Source: Gymnopus androsaceus JB14 (taxonomy: Eukaryota; Basidiomycota; Agaricomycetes; Agaricales; Omphalotaceae). From it: DNA of 64,000 bases. Made by a program: the position numbers and the translations under genes. Of this stretch, positions 34,301 to 44,772 are shown in pieces (position 1 is the first letter of the stretch; every line of letters starts with the position of its first letter). Location of the stretch: positions 372,001 through 436,000 of the forward strand of contig ML769398.1 of assembly GCA_009733575.1 (NCBI GenBank). Direction: 5' to 3'. Below the pieces are notes generated by a model. It worked only from the letters and a program-made list of their open reading frames with translations, was not told where the DNA came from and did no database searches.

Positions 34301-36587
34301 TCGCTCGATCACGTTCTCGGCTTCCTCCAATGAATGCCACCTGTGTCGAAACCCCTTCGCCATCAGATTCGTTCGCTTTTTGTCTAGTGACAGCTTCGAT
34401 CCTCTGCTTCTCATTTTTTTCTTCAATCCGCTCAATTCTGCGCACCGGCCGTGAATTTTTTGAAACTGGACCACTCTCACTCTCGCTTGCGCTCGAATTT
34501 CCTGCAGGCGCGGGTTTGGAGAGCAGATGTTTTAGGTTGACGGTGGGCGGGTGAGGGGGAGAGGAACTCTGTGGGGAGTAGGAATGAATACCAGACGCTG
34601 AGCGATCGACAGGCAGCCCGAACGGTGAAGATGGAGAAAGATTGTTGGAGATCGTACTAGTGTTTGACGTGTATCGCTGTCTAGGGGGTAGGTCGACTGA
34701 AGTTGAAGACACGGCGCTTGTCTCCGGCTCTGGGATTTACGGTTGATAAATGCTGAAGCAGGAGCAGCTATAGGAGAAGTCGCTGATACAGTAGACGGCG
34801 GCATCCCATATTTCACTGGAGGCGAGGGAATAATCACTGGAGCAGGTACTCTGGCTCTGGTGACTGATGTACTTGCCAGTTGAGCGGAAGTATCTATGCG
34901 GAGATAACAGTTGATACCAATACTCGAGTGAGATTTCAAACACATACCCTTCGATGATGGAGTGCTCGACAACCTACGTATTGAAGGCATTGGTTGCGGC
35001 GCGGGGTCTGGCTTTGATTTTGAACGCGGTCGCGGGGAGACTATAGAACGTAAGTTAACAATCGGATCGAAAAAAAGAGTCATGGACGGCGACATACCAG
35101 GTAAAGATACACGCGAATTTGACCCTGAGGCGCGGACCAAGGCGCCCGTGCTCTTCGTGTCTGCGGGAGAACCTCGAGAGGACATGGTCGACCGCAGTTC
35201 CGAAGTTGATGCACCTGCCTTCTGTGCAGGAGGATCGTAAGATGGTGTCGAAGATGAGAATACTGGATATTTTGGAGTAGGAGGGCCAGTGAAAGTCGGA
35301 TCCGTTTGTTGGAGAAAGACTGAAGAGTCACGAACAGTCTGCGGCGCTGTTGGAACAATAGGAGTAGGAGAAATGGCTGGTGAGTTGGAGAGCGTTTTCG
35401 TGGATACCACCGAATAGCTGGATAAAACGGAAGCAATGGAGGAGACAGATTGTGACCGGTCAAGAGAAGAATCTGGTGTAGGACAGTCAGTATGTATCGA
35501 ACAGAGTGTGAGACATGTCAACAGAAAATATATGTTTCAGATGAAGGAATGCGCGGGAAATTAAAATGAAGGAACTAAGTACCTTCCGTAACTGCTACGC
35601 TGCTAGTTCTTGACTTTGGCGCCAAATTGAATCCAAAAACAGACCCGTAACCAGACTTGACTGCACTCCTATCAACGGGAGACTCTGTTCCTCCGCCAGG
35701 ATCGTCCTTGATAGGTGGCTCTGTAGATCACAGTATCAGTATATATATGGCGGGGATGGTGGAAGGACCCAATCGACCGTTCGGTCTACTTGGGTACATA
35801 TGGAAAAGAAATTTCATATATCAACTCACCTTCCCAAAGACTTTTCAGCACATCGACATCTCCTGGGAGCAAGCCAAGATTGGTTGAGACCTCTGATGCC
35901 GTGGGTTGAACAGATTGCTCCAACCGGGAAATCGGCTTGCGTTCCTCAACATTCTGCTTCCCACTGCTCAGACGGCCTCTTGGCTCAATCCTACTGTCCA
36001 TAGAAGCAGCCGCCGGGGATTTGCGAGGGACTGCGGGCGTCGGGGAGTTTGTGGTTGTGGGAGTACGAGGCTTTTGAGTACGAGGAGAAGGACTAAGTGA
36101 GTTTAATTTCACGGGCCTCGGCGAGGAATTGAATAGTAGGGATACTAGAGCTCGAGTTGGCTCTAACACGAGAAGCCTGTCCTGCCGCTGGAGGAGTAGC
36201 GCGGGGAGCAGCGATCCGCGAAGGAGAGGCTCCGCTAGAACGAGTGGACGACGATTGGGTTGGTGCCGATACTGAAGAGGTATAAGAACGATTTAGATTA
36301 TTAGGACTACGGTAAGTGCTGGGGATTCTTGCTAGTGTATTAGATGGAGCAGCGCGTTTGGGAGAAGGGAGGGAAGTCGGAGGCTTGGTTGCTGGAATCG
36401 AATGAGGAATCGAAGTTTTCCTTTTCACGCCAGTGGGCGGAGTGGAAGGCGTAGAAAGAGAAGGAATTGGTCGCGCTTTTTCGGCATTTCCATTCCGAAC
36501 TCGATAACCAATTTCCGGCGGACCTGTTGCTTTAGTTTTTCGAGAATTCACATTGGAAATTGACCCAGCGGCTGGGTTATTTGCCAT
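31305..36587 (-). CDS. Giant Ser/Pro-rich disordered protein with basic coiled segment
   Basis: I recognise no family. Start ATG at 36587 gives MANNPAAGSISNVNSRKTK. A stretch of about 1,600-1,750 residues rich in Ser, Pro, Thr and Arg follows, in few exons separated by small introns (around 35735-35830, 35464-35600, 35040-35100, 34915-34955 and 34713-34760). The last exon alone codes 1,100 residues. Ordered-looking parts are LLPGDVDVLKSLWEGE in the N-terminal third, a highly charged EKTREKERNERAREKQRERE coil and a C-terminal block KEKADKWDILLERSNKAGG, which looks conserved. One base shift is likely near 36115, where two frames overlap. No membrane segment or signal peptide is visible. A cytoskeletal or polarity scaffold is possible but is only a guess. 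Confidence 0.7.
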
Positions 36588-37084
36588 GCAACGGTGAAAC
36601 CCCTCCTGCAACAAGGAAATTAGCAGTCGAGCCCTACTTCTCAGACCATAAAAAAACTACAAACGCGTCAAGGTGTTCAGATTTTGAGGCCCAGGAACAA
36701 AAAACAAACAATTGTGGAGTGGTGAGAATTGCAATAATGCGCGGATGCGAAAGCACAGGCGAAACGAAAGGAAGGAGCTTCAGTAGCAGGAAAGAGTGTT
36801 GTCAAAGTTGGGTGCAAACTGCAAAGAGTCGTAGGGATTCAAAATTCAAATGCGACCAGCTTTCTCAAGCTGAAAGAGTACGGGCCAATGAGCCAAGGCT
36901 TGAAGGGACATCAAACGGTATATATCAACCAGTCTAACCTCTCGGTGTTATCAAATTTACGGCGCTTATTACCGGCTTCACGTTCACATGGCAACTACTA
37001 GTCAAGCCGTCATCTAATCATTGCAACTCGGATTTTCTGGGAAAGAAAGATTTTGTCTGATGCAACTTGAGTGGAGAACAGAGT
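36588..37084. other. Intergenic
   Basis: Promoter region of the giant disordered protein and 3' flank of the RtcA gene, both on the minus strand. The open frame at 36560-36937 (+) has no motif and I do not support it. Confidence 0.5.
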
Positions 37085-38507
37085 CTATACGCGACTGCTG
37101 GCAGAATAACCAATACCTTTACAGCGAATGACAGAATGGCCAGACTCCAAAACCTCAATGTTAAATATTGCGCTGGTGAGCTGTTCAGCGACCCAAATCG
37201 CTGTTCTAGATAGAGTAGAGTAAGTATTAGAGTTGAGAAAAAAATCTCCAAACCATACCTAGTATGCAATTGCAGCTCTCCTTTTCCACAACGGATGCAC
37301 CGAATCCCCTTCAGCCAGAGCCATAAAGATGATGATTTGATCTTCCAGCCACTAGTAAGACGTTAGCCGAGACCTCACAGACCAATTTTGAATTTACCTC
37401 GTCTACGCATCCACCGGCATTTAGCCCTCGCAAAAGGTCTTGCGCAGCGTTCTTTCCCAGAACTGAAGGGTCGATCTTTTTATTTCCGACTGCACTACCT
37501 CCGATGATACCCCCGCCATCGACTTCAGCCCAGAGTACAACGCCGCTTCCCGCACCAACCGTATTGTCATTGCGTTCTCTTCGACTTTCAATCTCAACAG
37601 GGATCGTCCCATCCGAAACGCCAACAAGGTTCTCTGAAAGATATGTCGTTGCTCCTTCTACCATACTCGGGCCAAAATGACCAGGTAATCCAGCAAAATG
37701 AGCAATCCCTGTAGATGAATGATGTCGATATTCTTAACATTAAGAACAACACCATACCTTTAATGCAACGAATCTCTCCGCGATCAAGTAAACTAAAACT
37801 CCGAAGGCTCTGGGCTAAAGGAGTGACAGTGACAAGCACCTCTCCACCACCTTTAGGAAAGTACCCTCGTCGCTTCACCTGCAGCTCAGCCGTGATTCCA
37901 AGATGACGCCGCACAAATGGAAGGAACACATTCTCAGCATAGTCAATCTGCGGCGCCTGGGTAGCATTTGTACCGCCCTTTAGAGTCAGAGTTGACGGCA
38001 GTGGAGAGGTTGAAAAGAGGAGCAGGGGAAACGCGATTTGAAGAAGAAGAGTAGTAGCACCGGCGGTGACAGAGTCGGCTACAAAATGACCAGGTATTTT
38101 GAGGGATCCTGGAATGAATTCAATCTCTGTAGAGCCATTTTTTGCATTGGAAAGTGTAGCAGAGGCAATCTCTGCAGCAAGCTCTAGTCCTAAGGAGATT
38201 GTGAGTAGGATGGTTGTGCATCAAAAGGAAAGGTTGACGAGCCTGTTCTATGCTGATTCTTCAATCCAGGAGGTTTCCGGCCATTCCTAATTTTGCATAT
38301 AGACACTGGTTTACCTGATAGCGCAGAGAAGGAAATGGTGTTTCTTAAAATCTGGCCTCCGCCTTCGAGAAAACGGATCGTCAGTGTAGATTCGAGTCCG
38401 CCTAGGGGAGACTACCTTCGAGAACGCTTCCGTTGATGGATAGCGATTTCACCTAGTATTTCTCATGTATTTAGAAAACAAGAAGAATTGGAAAGGAAAC
38501 ATACCAT
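37085..38507 (-). CDS. RTCA: RNA 3'-terminal phosphate cyclase
   Basis: Converts RNA 3'-phosphate ends to 2',3'-cyclic phosphates using ATP. The start ATG (38507) is followed at once by an intron, then [20 protein letters not shown], the family opening. Next are [31 protein letters not shown], the RTC signature [29 protein letters not shown], and [20 protein letters not shown]. The C-terminal end reads [20 protein letters not shown] and [12 protein letters not shown], stopping at 37085. A one-base shift near 37296 (GTGCATCC for GTGATCC) separates the last two blocks. One intron near 38199-38250 would use the donor GCTCGT, which is weak and needs confirmation. It is cyclase-like throughout, clearly closer to RtcA than to Rcl1. 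Confidence 0.9.
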
Positions 38508-38792
38508 GATAGTTTTCTTTGAAAGAGCGTCATCTTGAATACTGGTGGATTGAGTCAAGACGCGCCATCATGTCAAAGCTGTGAAAATCATGACCGATCC
38601 GGGAACCCGGCGGCGGGTTCATTGGTGATTTTTAAGAAAAATTCTGCTTGGTTAAAGTTACAGGTAAGTTGAATGGGGAACGAGTACCAAGACGCGGGAA
38701 GACTAATTCTTCCAATTTACATACAATGGGCGTGATAGTAAACCTACAACGACAGGTTGAAGGGTTCCATATGCAAAGGTGGGCACTCAACG

Positions 38793-39051
38793 ATGGACTT
38801 TGCCGCTCAATTCCCACTCAAACCACCATCCCGTACTGGCGGAGTTTCACAGACTAGATTTCCTACAACTAACTTATTCGCGGATATCGTAATACTAGTA
38901 TCCAGAGCGGAAAAATCTGTCAAACTCACAGGTAATCTCTTTCAATGTATACCACTCGTTTGGTCTCGTTCAATTGTACCTTCTAGCCGTCTTTGACCCA
39001 TACGACTCAGAGGAAGCAATTATGGAAGGTGATCTAAATAGTGTTCAATAG
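38793..39051 (+). CDS. Possible 68-residue two-exon protein, unknown
   Basis: Exons 38793-38931 and 38987-39051 join in frame across a canonical GT-AG intron. The product begins MDFAAQFPLKPPSRTGGVSQ, contains LFADIVILVSRAEKSVKLT, and ends with the acidic DPYDSEEAIMEGDLNS. No signal peptide. It is divergent from RtcA, sharing about 285 bases of upstream DNA. I recognise no family; clean splicing and an acidic tail support coding, but the short length keeps confidence modest. Confidence 0.4.
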
Positions 39052-39069
39052 GAGGTATCAAGTCGTCAA

Positions 39070-39273
39070 ATGGCACGTACTGCAGCATCGAAACCGCAAC
39101 TAGCCGTGGTGTTGCCACCTAGTCGATACATCCAGTTCTATCGCTACCGTCTTCGTTCCTACAACATTCTCATAGTACAATTCACCACGTCTTTGTTCAC
39201 AGCAGGATTAATATTTCTTCTTCCAACGTGTTGCGTTTCTTTCTCCTTGGAATACATGGTTAGTTTGTCCTAG
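39070..39273 (+). CDS. Doubtful small open frame with hydrophobic segment
   Basis: The frame opens MARTAASKPQLAVVLPPS and has a hydrophobic stretch (TTSLFTAGLIFLLPTCCV). It could be a further exon of the preceding tiny gene, or chance. There is no motif, and a GTTAGT near the end could be a donor. Confidence 0.15.
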   Translation: MARTAASKPQLAVVLPPSRYIQFYRYRLRSYNILIVQFTTSLFTAGLIFLLPTCCVSFSLEYMVSLS

Positions 39274-39675
39274 TCAGATAGGTTAGACTCGTCAAAGCGC
39301 TTGATTCACAAGTCGTTCCCAAAGTCGTTTCAAAATCAAGTGAATCGCGATTCAACTTCCCACGATTTAGCTTCACATATATGTAGGCCTGGTATTTCTT
39401 GTAATCCATTAGCTACGCCATCTTTTAGAAAAGCGAAATGAGCAAGAATGTGGTGAAGGCTGGATGGGTTCGACTCATCTTGGCAGTAGAAATTTTGGCC
39501 ATAACTCAACATTTGAACCCAAGGAATTCCAGAAGGCAACGCCTGACCCCTGCAGGCTTTGCAATTAATATTGACATGCGCTTACCAGCTAGGTGCTGAG
39601 AATGATAAATCCATAACAAAATGTTATCCAGGAATTAGAACAGTTGAAGCGATAGGCAAAGCAATGGGTGAATCA

Positions 39676-39790
39676 TAGCTACTTGATGTCTGGTCAAAGC
39701 TGAAACCGATTCTAGGCCGATTCAGAGTTCCAGAATCGCTTTAGAATCGCCGTAGAATCAAAACCTGGACCAGCGCTTTGACCGTAGCTA
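39676..39790. mobile_element. MITE-like imperfect inverted repeat
   Basis: A 115-bp segment is bounded by TAGCTAC (39676-39682) and its complement GTAGCTA (39784-39790). Inside these, GGTCAAAGC near 39692 matches GCTTTGACC near 39774, and GATTCTAGGCCGATTC on the left mirrors AATCGC..GTAGAATC on the right. The whole can fold into a hairpin. I see no clear target-site duplication and no coding capacity, so a miniature transposon is a suggestion only. Confidence 0.4.
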
Positions 39791-40003
39791 ATACACCTTT
39801 GGTGTCAAGCTCCAATTATCCCTCCATAAGCATCCAAGGCCTTAAGCATCGCAAACCATACTCACCATCGGAGGGCAGATAAATGAGATTCCAACATCGC
39901 CTCTGCATTCTTCTTGTTCAAAGCGCTGCGAATTCTGTCACGAATCTTGAGCTATTTCTCACTCGAGGGACTAGCTGATAGAGCACGGTGCCATTGAAGA
40001 TGG

Positions 40004-40118
40004 CAAGTGCTTTTACTCGAACTGAAGAGCAGAACCGGAAAAAAAACAGATCTACGAAAACGGATCCTTTGCGGCACAAGACGCGAAAGTTTAGGTCTAA
40101 ATTTGAGCGCCCGAGCGT
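40004..40118 (-). pseudogene. Relic fragment of the Yme2 5' region
   Basis: Plus-strand bases 40010-40075 align with 23461-23533 inside the Yme2 gene at about 80% identity (shared pieces include AAGTGC.TTTACTCGA, CAGAACCGGAAAAA and ATCTACGAA). The match covers the exon coding GSVFVD plus the beginning of the following intron. A second match, GCGCCCGAGCG near 40107, equals sequence upstream of the Yme2 start at 23737. Because intron sequence is kept, it is a DNA-level duplication with an internal deletion, not a retrocopy. It sits about 100 bases upstream of TIM17. Confidence 0.6.
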
Positions 40119-40212
40119 GTGCATCTCGGCCTGAAAATTTGCGCCAGCGCTTCTAAATCTCACCAGCTCATTCCTCACCTTCAACTTCTGCTGCCTATCT
40201 TTTTTATTCCTC

Positions 40213-40886
40213 ATGTCTGCAGACCATACTCGCGACCCCTGGCAAGCATCTTTCTTTTTTCCAACTTTGCTCGTAATTCATATCAGTCTGCAGTCCCTGG
40301 GTAATCTTGAATGACTTTGGCGGTGCATTTGCTATGGGTTCTGTGGGCGGTGGAATCTGGTATGGCATAAAAGGTGCCAGAAATGCACCAAGGGTCAGTG
40401 CTTTACATTGTTACTAGCTTTTTTACTTAGCTGGATTCTAAAGGGAGACCGTTTTGTTGGCGCAATATCTTCCATGAAAGCCAGAGCACCAGTGACAGGC
40501 GGTAACTTTGGAATATGGGGTGGAATGTTCTCATGTTTCGATTGTGCAATTAAAGGCGTTAGACAAAAAGAAGATGCATGGAATGCTATAATGTCCGGAT
40601 TCATGACTGGTGGATGTTTGGCTCTACGCAGTGAGTTTTCCGTCTGCGCTTTTAGGAACGTCTATATGTCTGAATTGCCATTTAGGTGGACCTAAATCTG
40701 CACTTTCCTCTGCGGTTGCGTGTGGGATACTGCTAGGTGTATTCGAGGGTGTTGGGGTTTTACTAGGAAGAGTCTTCGCCGAAGGCCCGCGGCAGATGGC
40801 GCCACGTACGTCTCTTTCAGCTCAAGCTATCCAGAACTCATTTTCTATATTCAGTACCAGCCCCAATGACCCCGCAGCCATCATGA
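40213..40886 (+). CDS. TIM17: Mitochondrial import translocase subunit TIM17
   Basis: A core subunit of the TIM23 presequence translocase in the inner mitochondrial membrane. The start at 40213 gives [20 protein letters not shown], then [60 protein letters not shown] and [20 protein letters not shown], the four-helix Tim17 fold with its Gly-rich packing faces. The short tail ends TPQPS at 40886. Four introns; the first (40242-40293) is GC-AG and splits the conserved DPC-PW. The frame is intact and the length is normal for the family. Confidence 0.95.
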
Positions 40887-41892
40887 TATACTGTTTCCTC
40901 ATCTTAGACTATGATATTATTATTCTGCTTAATCCACCCTCATGCTTAAATACCAAACGTCGGTTGATGATGAGTAGAAACGCACTGGCAGCTTACGACA
41001 ACCACTCGGTTGAAACTTGAACTTGGTCATCTACCTCAGACTTCGGAATCCGCGTCGAATCTGACGTATTGATTTTTTCGCTCGTCTCTATAGTCCGGGT
41101 TCGCCGGAAAAACCGCACCTATCTTCTTGTCACGTCGCTCGCCTCATGCTCAAATAGTTTGGCAACGTCTGGGACTTGGAACGCGACATGGAACTCGACT
41201 ATACAAATTTATTGCGATAGCGTCCTTCCGACCGGTTGACATACTCTCAAAGTTGCGGACGAGTTCAGAGCGTGTTATAGGTATCTCTGCAAATGGATGT
41301 GGAATACTACCCAGTCCCCGATCCAAGCCGGTGTCAGAAATAGGGAAGGAAAGGAAGACAAACAAGCCTTTCTCTAGGTACGCACTTTGTCGATACCCGT
41401 TCGAATAACGGAGAGACATTGCGAAGAGCCACTGGCCATCTATCTCCATTTTTTAAAACAATAGATCTGATTGTGCCACTAATCTTGCCAGATAGCTTAT
41501 ACCATTAAGAATCAGATTTTGAGATCGGTATTGGGAAAGGGAAATCGCTACGCGTCAAATCTGGAAATGATCAAAGCAGAAGGGCCTTTTATGGTCAATA
41601 ATGGCTCTTGGCTTGGACTCAAGGCGTGGCGAAACCAAAACAACAATGGGCTTTCAGTTTCAAAATGTCAAAGCAAGTCAAAGCCAAAGGTAGAACAAAG
41701 GGCTCAAAACCCGGAATGTCGCATTTTCACGACGTCCAAGCACCTGCGCATGAAAGGGATAAAGAGCAGAGCAAGTTGGGTCAAAAGCTTTGATCTCTCG
41801 TCAAGCCTCTCCAACCACCACCACCACTTTAGGCCGAAGCCGACTTAGCCAACGAACTACTCTACTCCTCATCGCCCTGCATTCATTCAAGC
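40887..41892. other. Intergenic
   Basis: 3' flank of TIM17 and upstream region of the next gene, ending in a pyrimidine-rich leader (CTCGTCAAGCCTCTCC). Overlapping open frames at 41127-41449 on both strands have no motif or splicing support. Confidence 0.5.
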
Positions 41893-42840
41893 ATGGTTCA
41901 GACCCGCGCTCAATTCAAACTCGCAGCTGCAGCAGCTTCGGCCACTCGTACCCCTAACGTTACCCCAGCACCCCCGCTCCCCATCAGCCCTTTAGCCGAA
42001 AGACGCCCCGCTGCTGCTCGTAACACTCGCAAACGAACCTCATCCACCAGCCGAGCGCAGCATTCTGGTACAATACAAACGCCAGCCAGACGTGCGTCCC
42101 GTCCTGGTCGAAACTCGAAGAATATCGCCTCGTCGAGCAAGGTTAAAACCCCTACGAGGCCTGCTACACCTGTTTTCACAGAAGGCGAATCCTCGTTGGA
42201 TTCCATCGACCAGCCGAAGACTCCGACGCCTGTGCAGCAGCCCGCCGTAGGATCATCCGCATCTTCGGTCGCCTCCCTTTCCGCGCGCGGCACGGACATA
42301 GACGATACTGAGCCCACGGCTTGGGTACGATTTGGCAACGACCTGCGTCACGAATCGGTCTTGCCAGCAGAGCTCGCGGCGCAGATTCAGACCCAGCAAC
42401 AGGCGTCAATCATCAGACGTGCAGAGAACGCTTACAACAAGCATACCAAGGAGATGATGAGGAATCATAACCTCACGTATCAGTGGTACGACCGGATGAT
42501 GACGGAAGGGCTTCAGAATGGGGAAGGACCAGGTGCCACTGCTGCAGTTATGGGACGAGCTCTTAAAACTGTAGCGGAGGATGACGTCATGACGGATGTA
42601 GATTCGGACGAAGAGAGCAGAGATTCCGATATGGAAGACGGTGAGACGAGTACTACCAGCACACGACGAGAAGAGACGGACATGGAGGAAGATACGAGTT
42701 ACGAAGGGTCGAGATCTAGCGTCGGTACTTTGGACAGCGCGCTTCCTATGTGGGAGAGGAAGCAGTGGCAGCCCTGCGCTCCGGGTGTTCGATACTCGTT
42801 GTACTCGACGCCCACCATGATTCTCCCCAGTGATGATTGA
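41893..42840 (+). CDS. Intronless uncharacterised basic/acidic protein
   Basis: A 315-residue open frame without introns, unusual among its neighbours. The N-terminal half is basic and rich in Ser, Thr, Pro and Ala (MVQTRAQFKLAAAAASATR; RNTRKRTSST), like a disordered nuclear protein. The middle has a more ordered part with TAWVRFGNDLRHESVLPAEL and NAYNKHTKEMMRNHNLTYQW. The last third is strongly acidic (DVDSDEESRDSDMEDGE) and it ends TPTMILPSDD at 42840. No known domain. Nuclear localisation is an inference from composition. Confidence 0.65.
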   Translation: MVQTRAQFKLAAAAASATRTPNVTPAPPLPISPLAERRPAAARNTRKRTSSTSRAQHSGTIQTPARRASRPGRNSKNIASSSKVKTPTRPATPVFTEGESSLDSIDQPKTPTPVQQPAVGSSASSVASLSARGTDIDDTEPTAWVRFGNDLRHESVLPAELAAQIQTQQQASIIRRAENAYNKHTKEMMRNHNLTYQWYDRMMTEGLQNGEGPGATAAVMGRALKTVAEDDVMTDVDSDEESRDSDMEDGETSTTSTRREETDMEEDTSYEGSRSSVGTLDSALPMWERKQWQPCAPGVRYSLYSTPTMILPSDD

Positions 42841-43143
42841 AGGATTTCCTACTTTGTTATGCTGTGCGCTTTTCTTGATACTCTATTATGTTGTTATGTC
42901 TATGCCCCTTATGCATTCTTTCCTCGTCTTTCTTCATCTTTGCCTACATCTGTATTAGATATATTAGATATTTGGACAGCTTTTCAGTTTCGACGCCGAG
43001 AGGTTATGATGTACCAGCTCATCACTCCTTTGTATTATACATTTTATGCATTCCTATTTCCCAGACACTGTGAAGTTTGAGACGACAAATGAGAAAACTC
43101 CATAAAGCTCACGAAGGATGATTATGGGCTCCTCTTCAATGAA

Positions 43144-44043
43144 TCAAATCCCGAGGATTCGAGCAAGTTCAACCTCGCAGGCTCCCAGGAAAAGAAAATC
43201 TGCCTCGTCGGAATGGTTCGTAACTTCCACATTAAACACGGCTATTTTGCCGCCATTAGCACGGACATACTCTGGAAGTTTAGATGCAGGTTGGACTAGT
43301 GAAGACGTCCCAACCACTAAGCATAGGTCCGCAGTTTTGGCGGCCTCGAGGATGTCATGGATCCTCTTGGGACGTTCCCCAAACCAGACAACGTCGGGTC
43401 TTAAGAGTTGTTGACATTGAGGGCAATGAGGCAAGTCGGCGCGCTTGACGACCGGCTCTATATTGCCCTCAGCGACAACCTTCTCGGTGCCCTCCAACGC
43501 GGTACATATCGGATGATCCATGTTCTTTGCGCGATAGTCGCAGTCATGAGCAGTGCAGACAACGTCGAAGAGATTCCCGTGCATCTCCACAAGTTGAGCG
43601 TCGGATTCTTCACCAGTTTCGGCAGATAGTTTGGTAAGAGCCTCGAGATTAAGCCCGTCTATGTTCTGCGTTGCGTGAGTGACAGTTGCATTTGGTGCAA
43701 CCGATTTCCTCAACGACGATGTGCAGAGTCGAGCGAGAGCTTCATGAGCCGAATTGGGACGGCTGGGACGGACTCTGCGGATCTGATCAGCATTGTAGCT
43801 ACTCTTTATGAGAAACACTCACTCTTCTCTCCTGTAATGGAAAAATTGCCAAACCGTAGACTGATTCTCTTGCCAAGCAGAAAGAGTCGCAAGCTTTGCG
43901 GCATCATATCGCCGCCAGCGTCCGTTCGTTCCTCTGAATGTGGCAATCCCTGAAGCAGCAGAGAGTCCAGCCCCGGAAATGATTAGGATCTTGGTAGATG
44001 TGAATAGGACACGGCGAAAGTCTTCAACGCTGGAAGAAGGCAT
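43144..44043 (-). CDS. Class III sirtuin, SIRT5-like NAD-dependent deacylase
   Basis: A Sir2-family NAD-dependent protein deacylase. The start at 44043 leads to GAGLSAASGIATFRG (NAD site) and NGRWRRYDAAKLAT, then WQFFHYRRE, a SIRT5-type segment. After an intron near 43785-43825 come THATQNIDGLNLEAL, the catalytic MHGNLFDVVC, zinc cysteines CTAHDC and CPQC, RPDVVWFGE, LVVGTSSLVQPAS and FNVEVTNHSDEADF, ending at 43144. The splice at WQFFHYRRE seems one base out of phase, perhaps another indel. In the class III loop the usual Tyr appears to be Arg (NGRW), which might change acyl preference. Nuclear, cytosolic or mitochondrial location is not evident. Confidence 0.9.
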
Positions 44044-44772
44044 TGATACGTTTAAGAGTCAGTTCGGCAACAGGAATCTGGCCAGATTCTTACGGCTAGT
44101 TACCGTAGATGGTAATCAGATTTCAACGAAATCTTGCCTGTCTCCGCTGTACAATGCGTCCCCACCAGCCTAATTTTGACAAAAAAAGGCTCAGAAGAAT
44201 GCGAGTAGTGATTTACCATTATTTTACTGTCATTCTATGAGAGGAAGGAGTAGTATGAATGAAGGAACGAAGCGCGCGAGTCACTTGTCCAAAATCTGAT
44301 TACCATCTATGGTAACAAGGCTGCCGAACTGACTCTAAAGCAATAAGCGCCCTCGCTCTGCTTTTTCTTGACAATCTTTTCATCGTTCAAAATGATGCCT
44401 TGTCAGCGATACGTATTTCTGCTCATGGATAAATACAGGACAAATAGCTATCCTGTGCATAATGCTGCGTTATTCTAATGTTCGGGATGCGCCTGGGATA
44501 GTGGAGCGAGTAGGTATAGGGACAGCCAAGGAACGCCAAACCCACCAAACCCTCGAGCCCGAGGATAAATAGGTCTATGCGGCGTTTCAACACCGTAGAC
44601 CAACTTGCGGTGCTCAGACACCGTTTGGAGACCTATAAGAAGAGTGATCCATACTTGATAAACGACATTCCCCTCTCATTTGGACTTCTACTACTTAGTA
44701 CTTGTGAGTGGAGGTGACTCTGCACCAAAATTCTAACCTGTAATCGACTCCCCCTAGTCCAAAAACCTAACT
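44044..44772. other. Intergenic, divergent promoter region
   Basis: Upstream DNA of the sirtuin (-) and the secreted protein (+). I find no coding or RNA gene signal. AT-rich TATA-like stretches (GATAAATAG near 44563, CTATAAGAAG near 44630) are possible promoter elements. Confidence 0.45.

Noticed and set aside
34009..34554. 181-residue open frame on the plus strand
   Set aside because: It lies antisense to the Ser-rich exon of the giant disordered protein; its composition mirrors that exon.
39440..39490. Possible tRNA (GGGTTCGACTC resembles a B box)
   Set aside because: There is no A box, acceptor stem or anticodon arm at the right distance on either strand.
41127..41449. Open frames of 93 and 99 residues on both strands
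   Set aside because: They are mutually antisense, with no motif and no splicing or start context.
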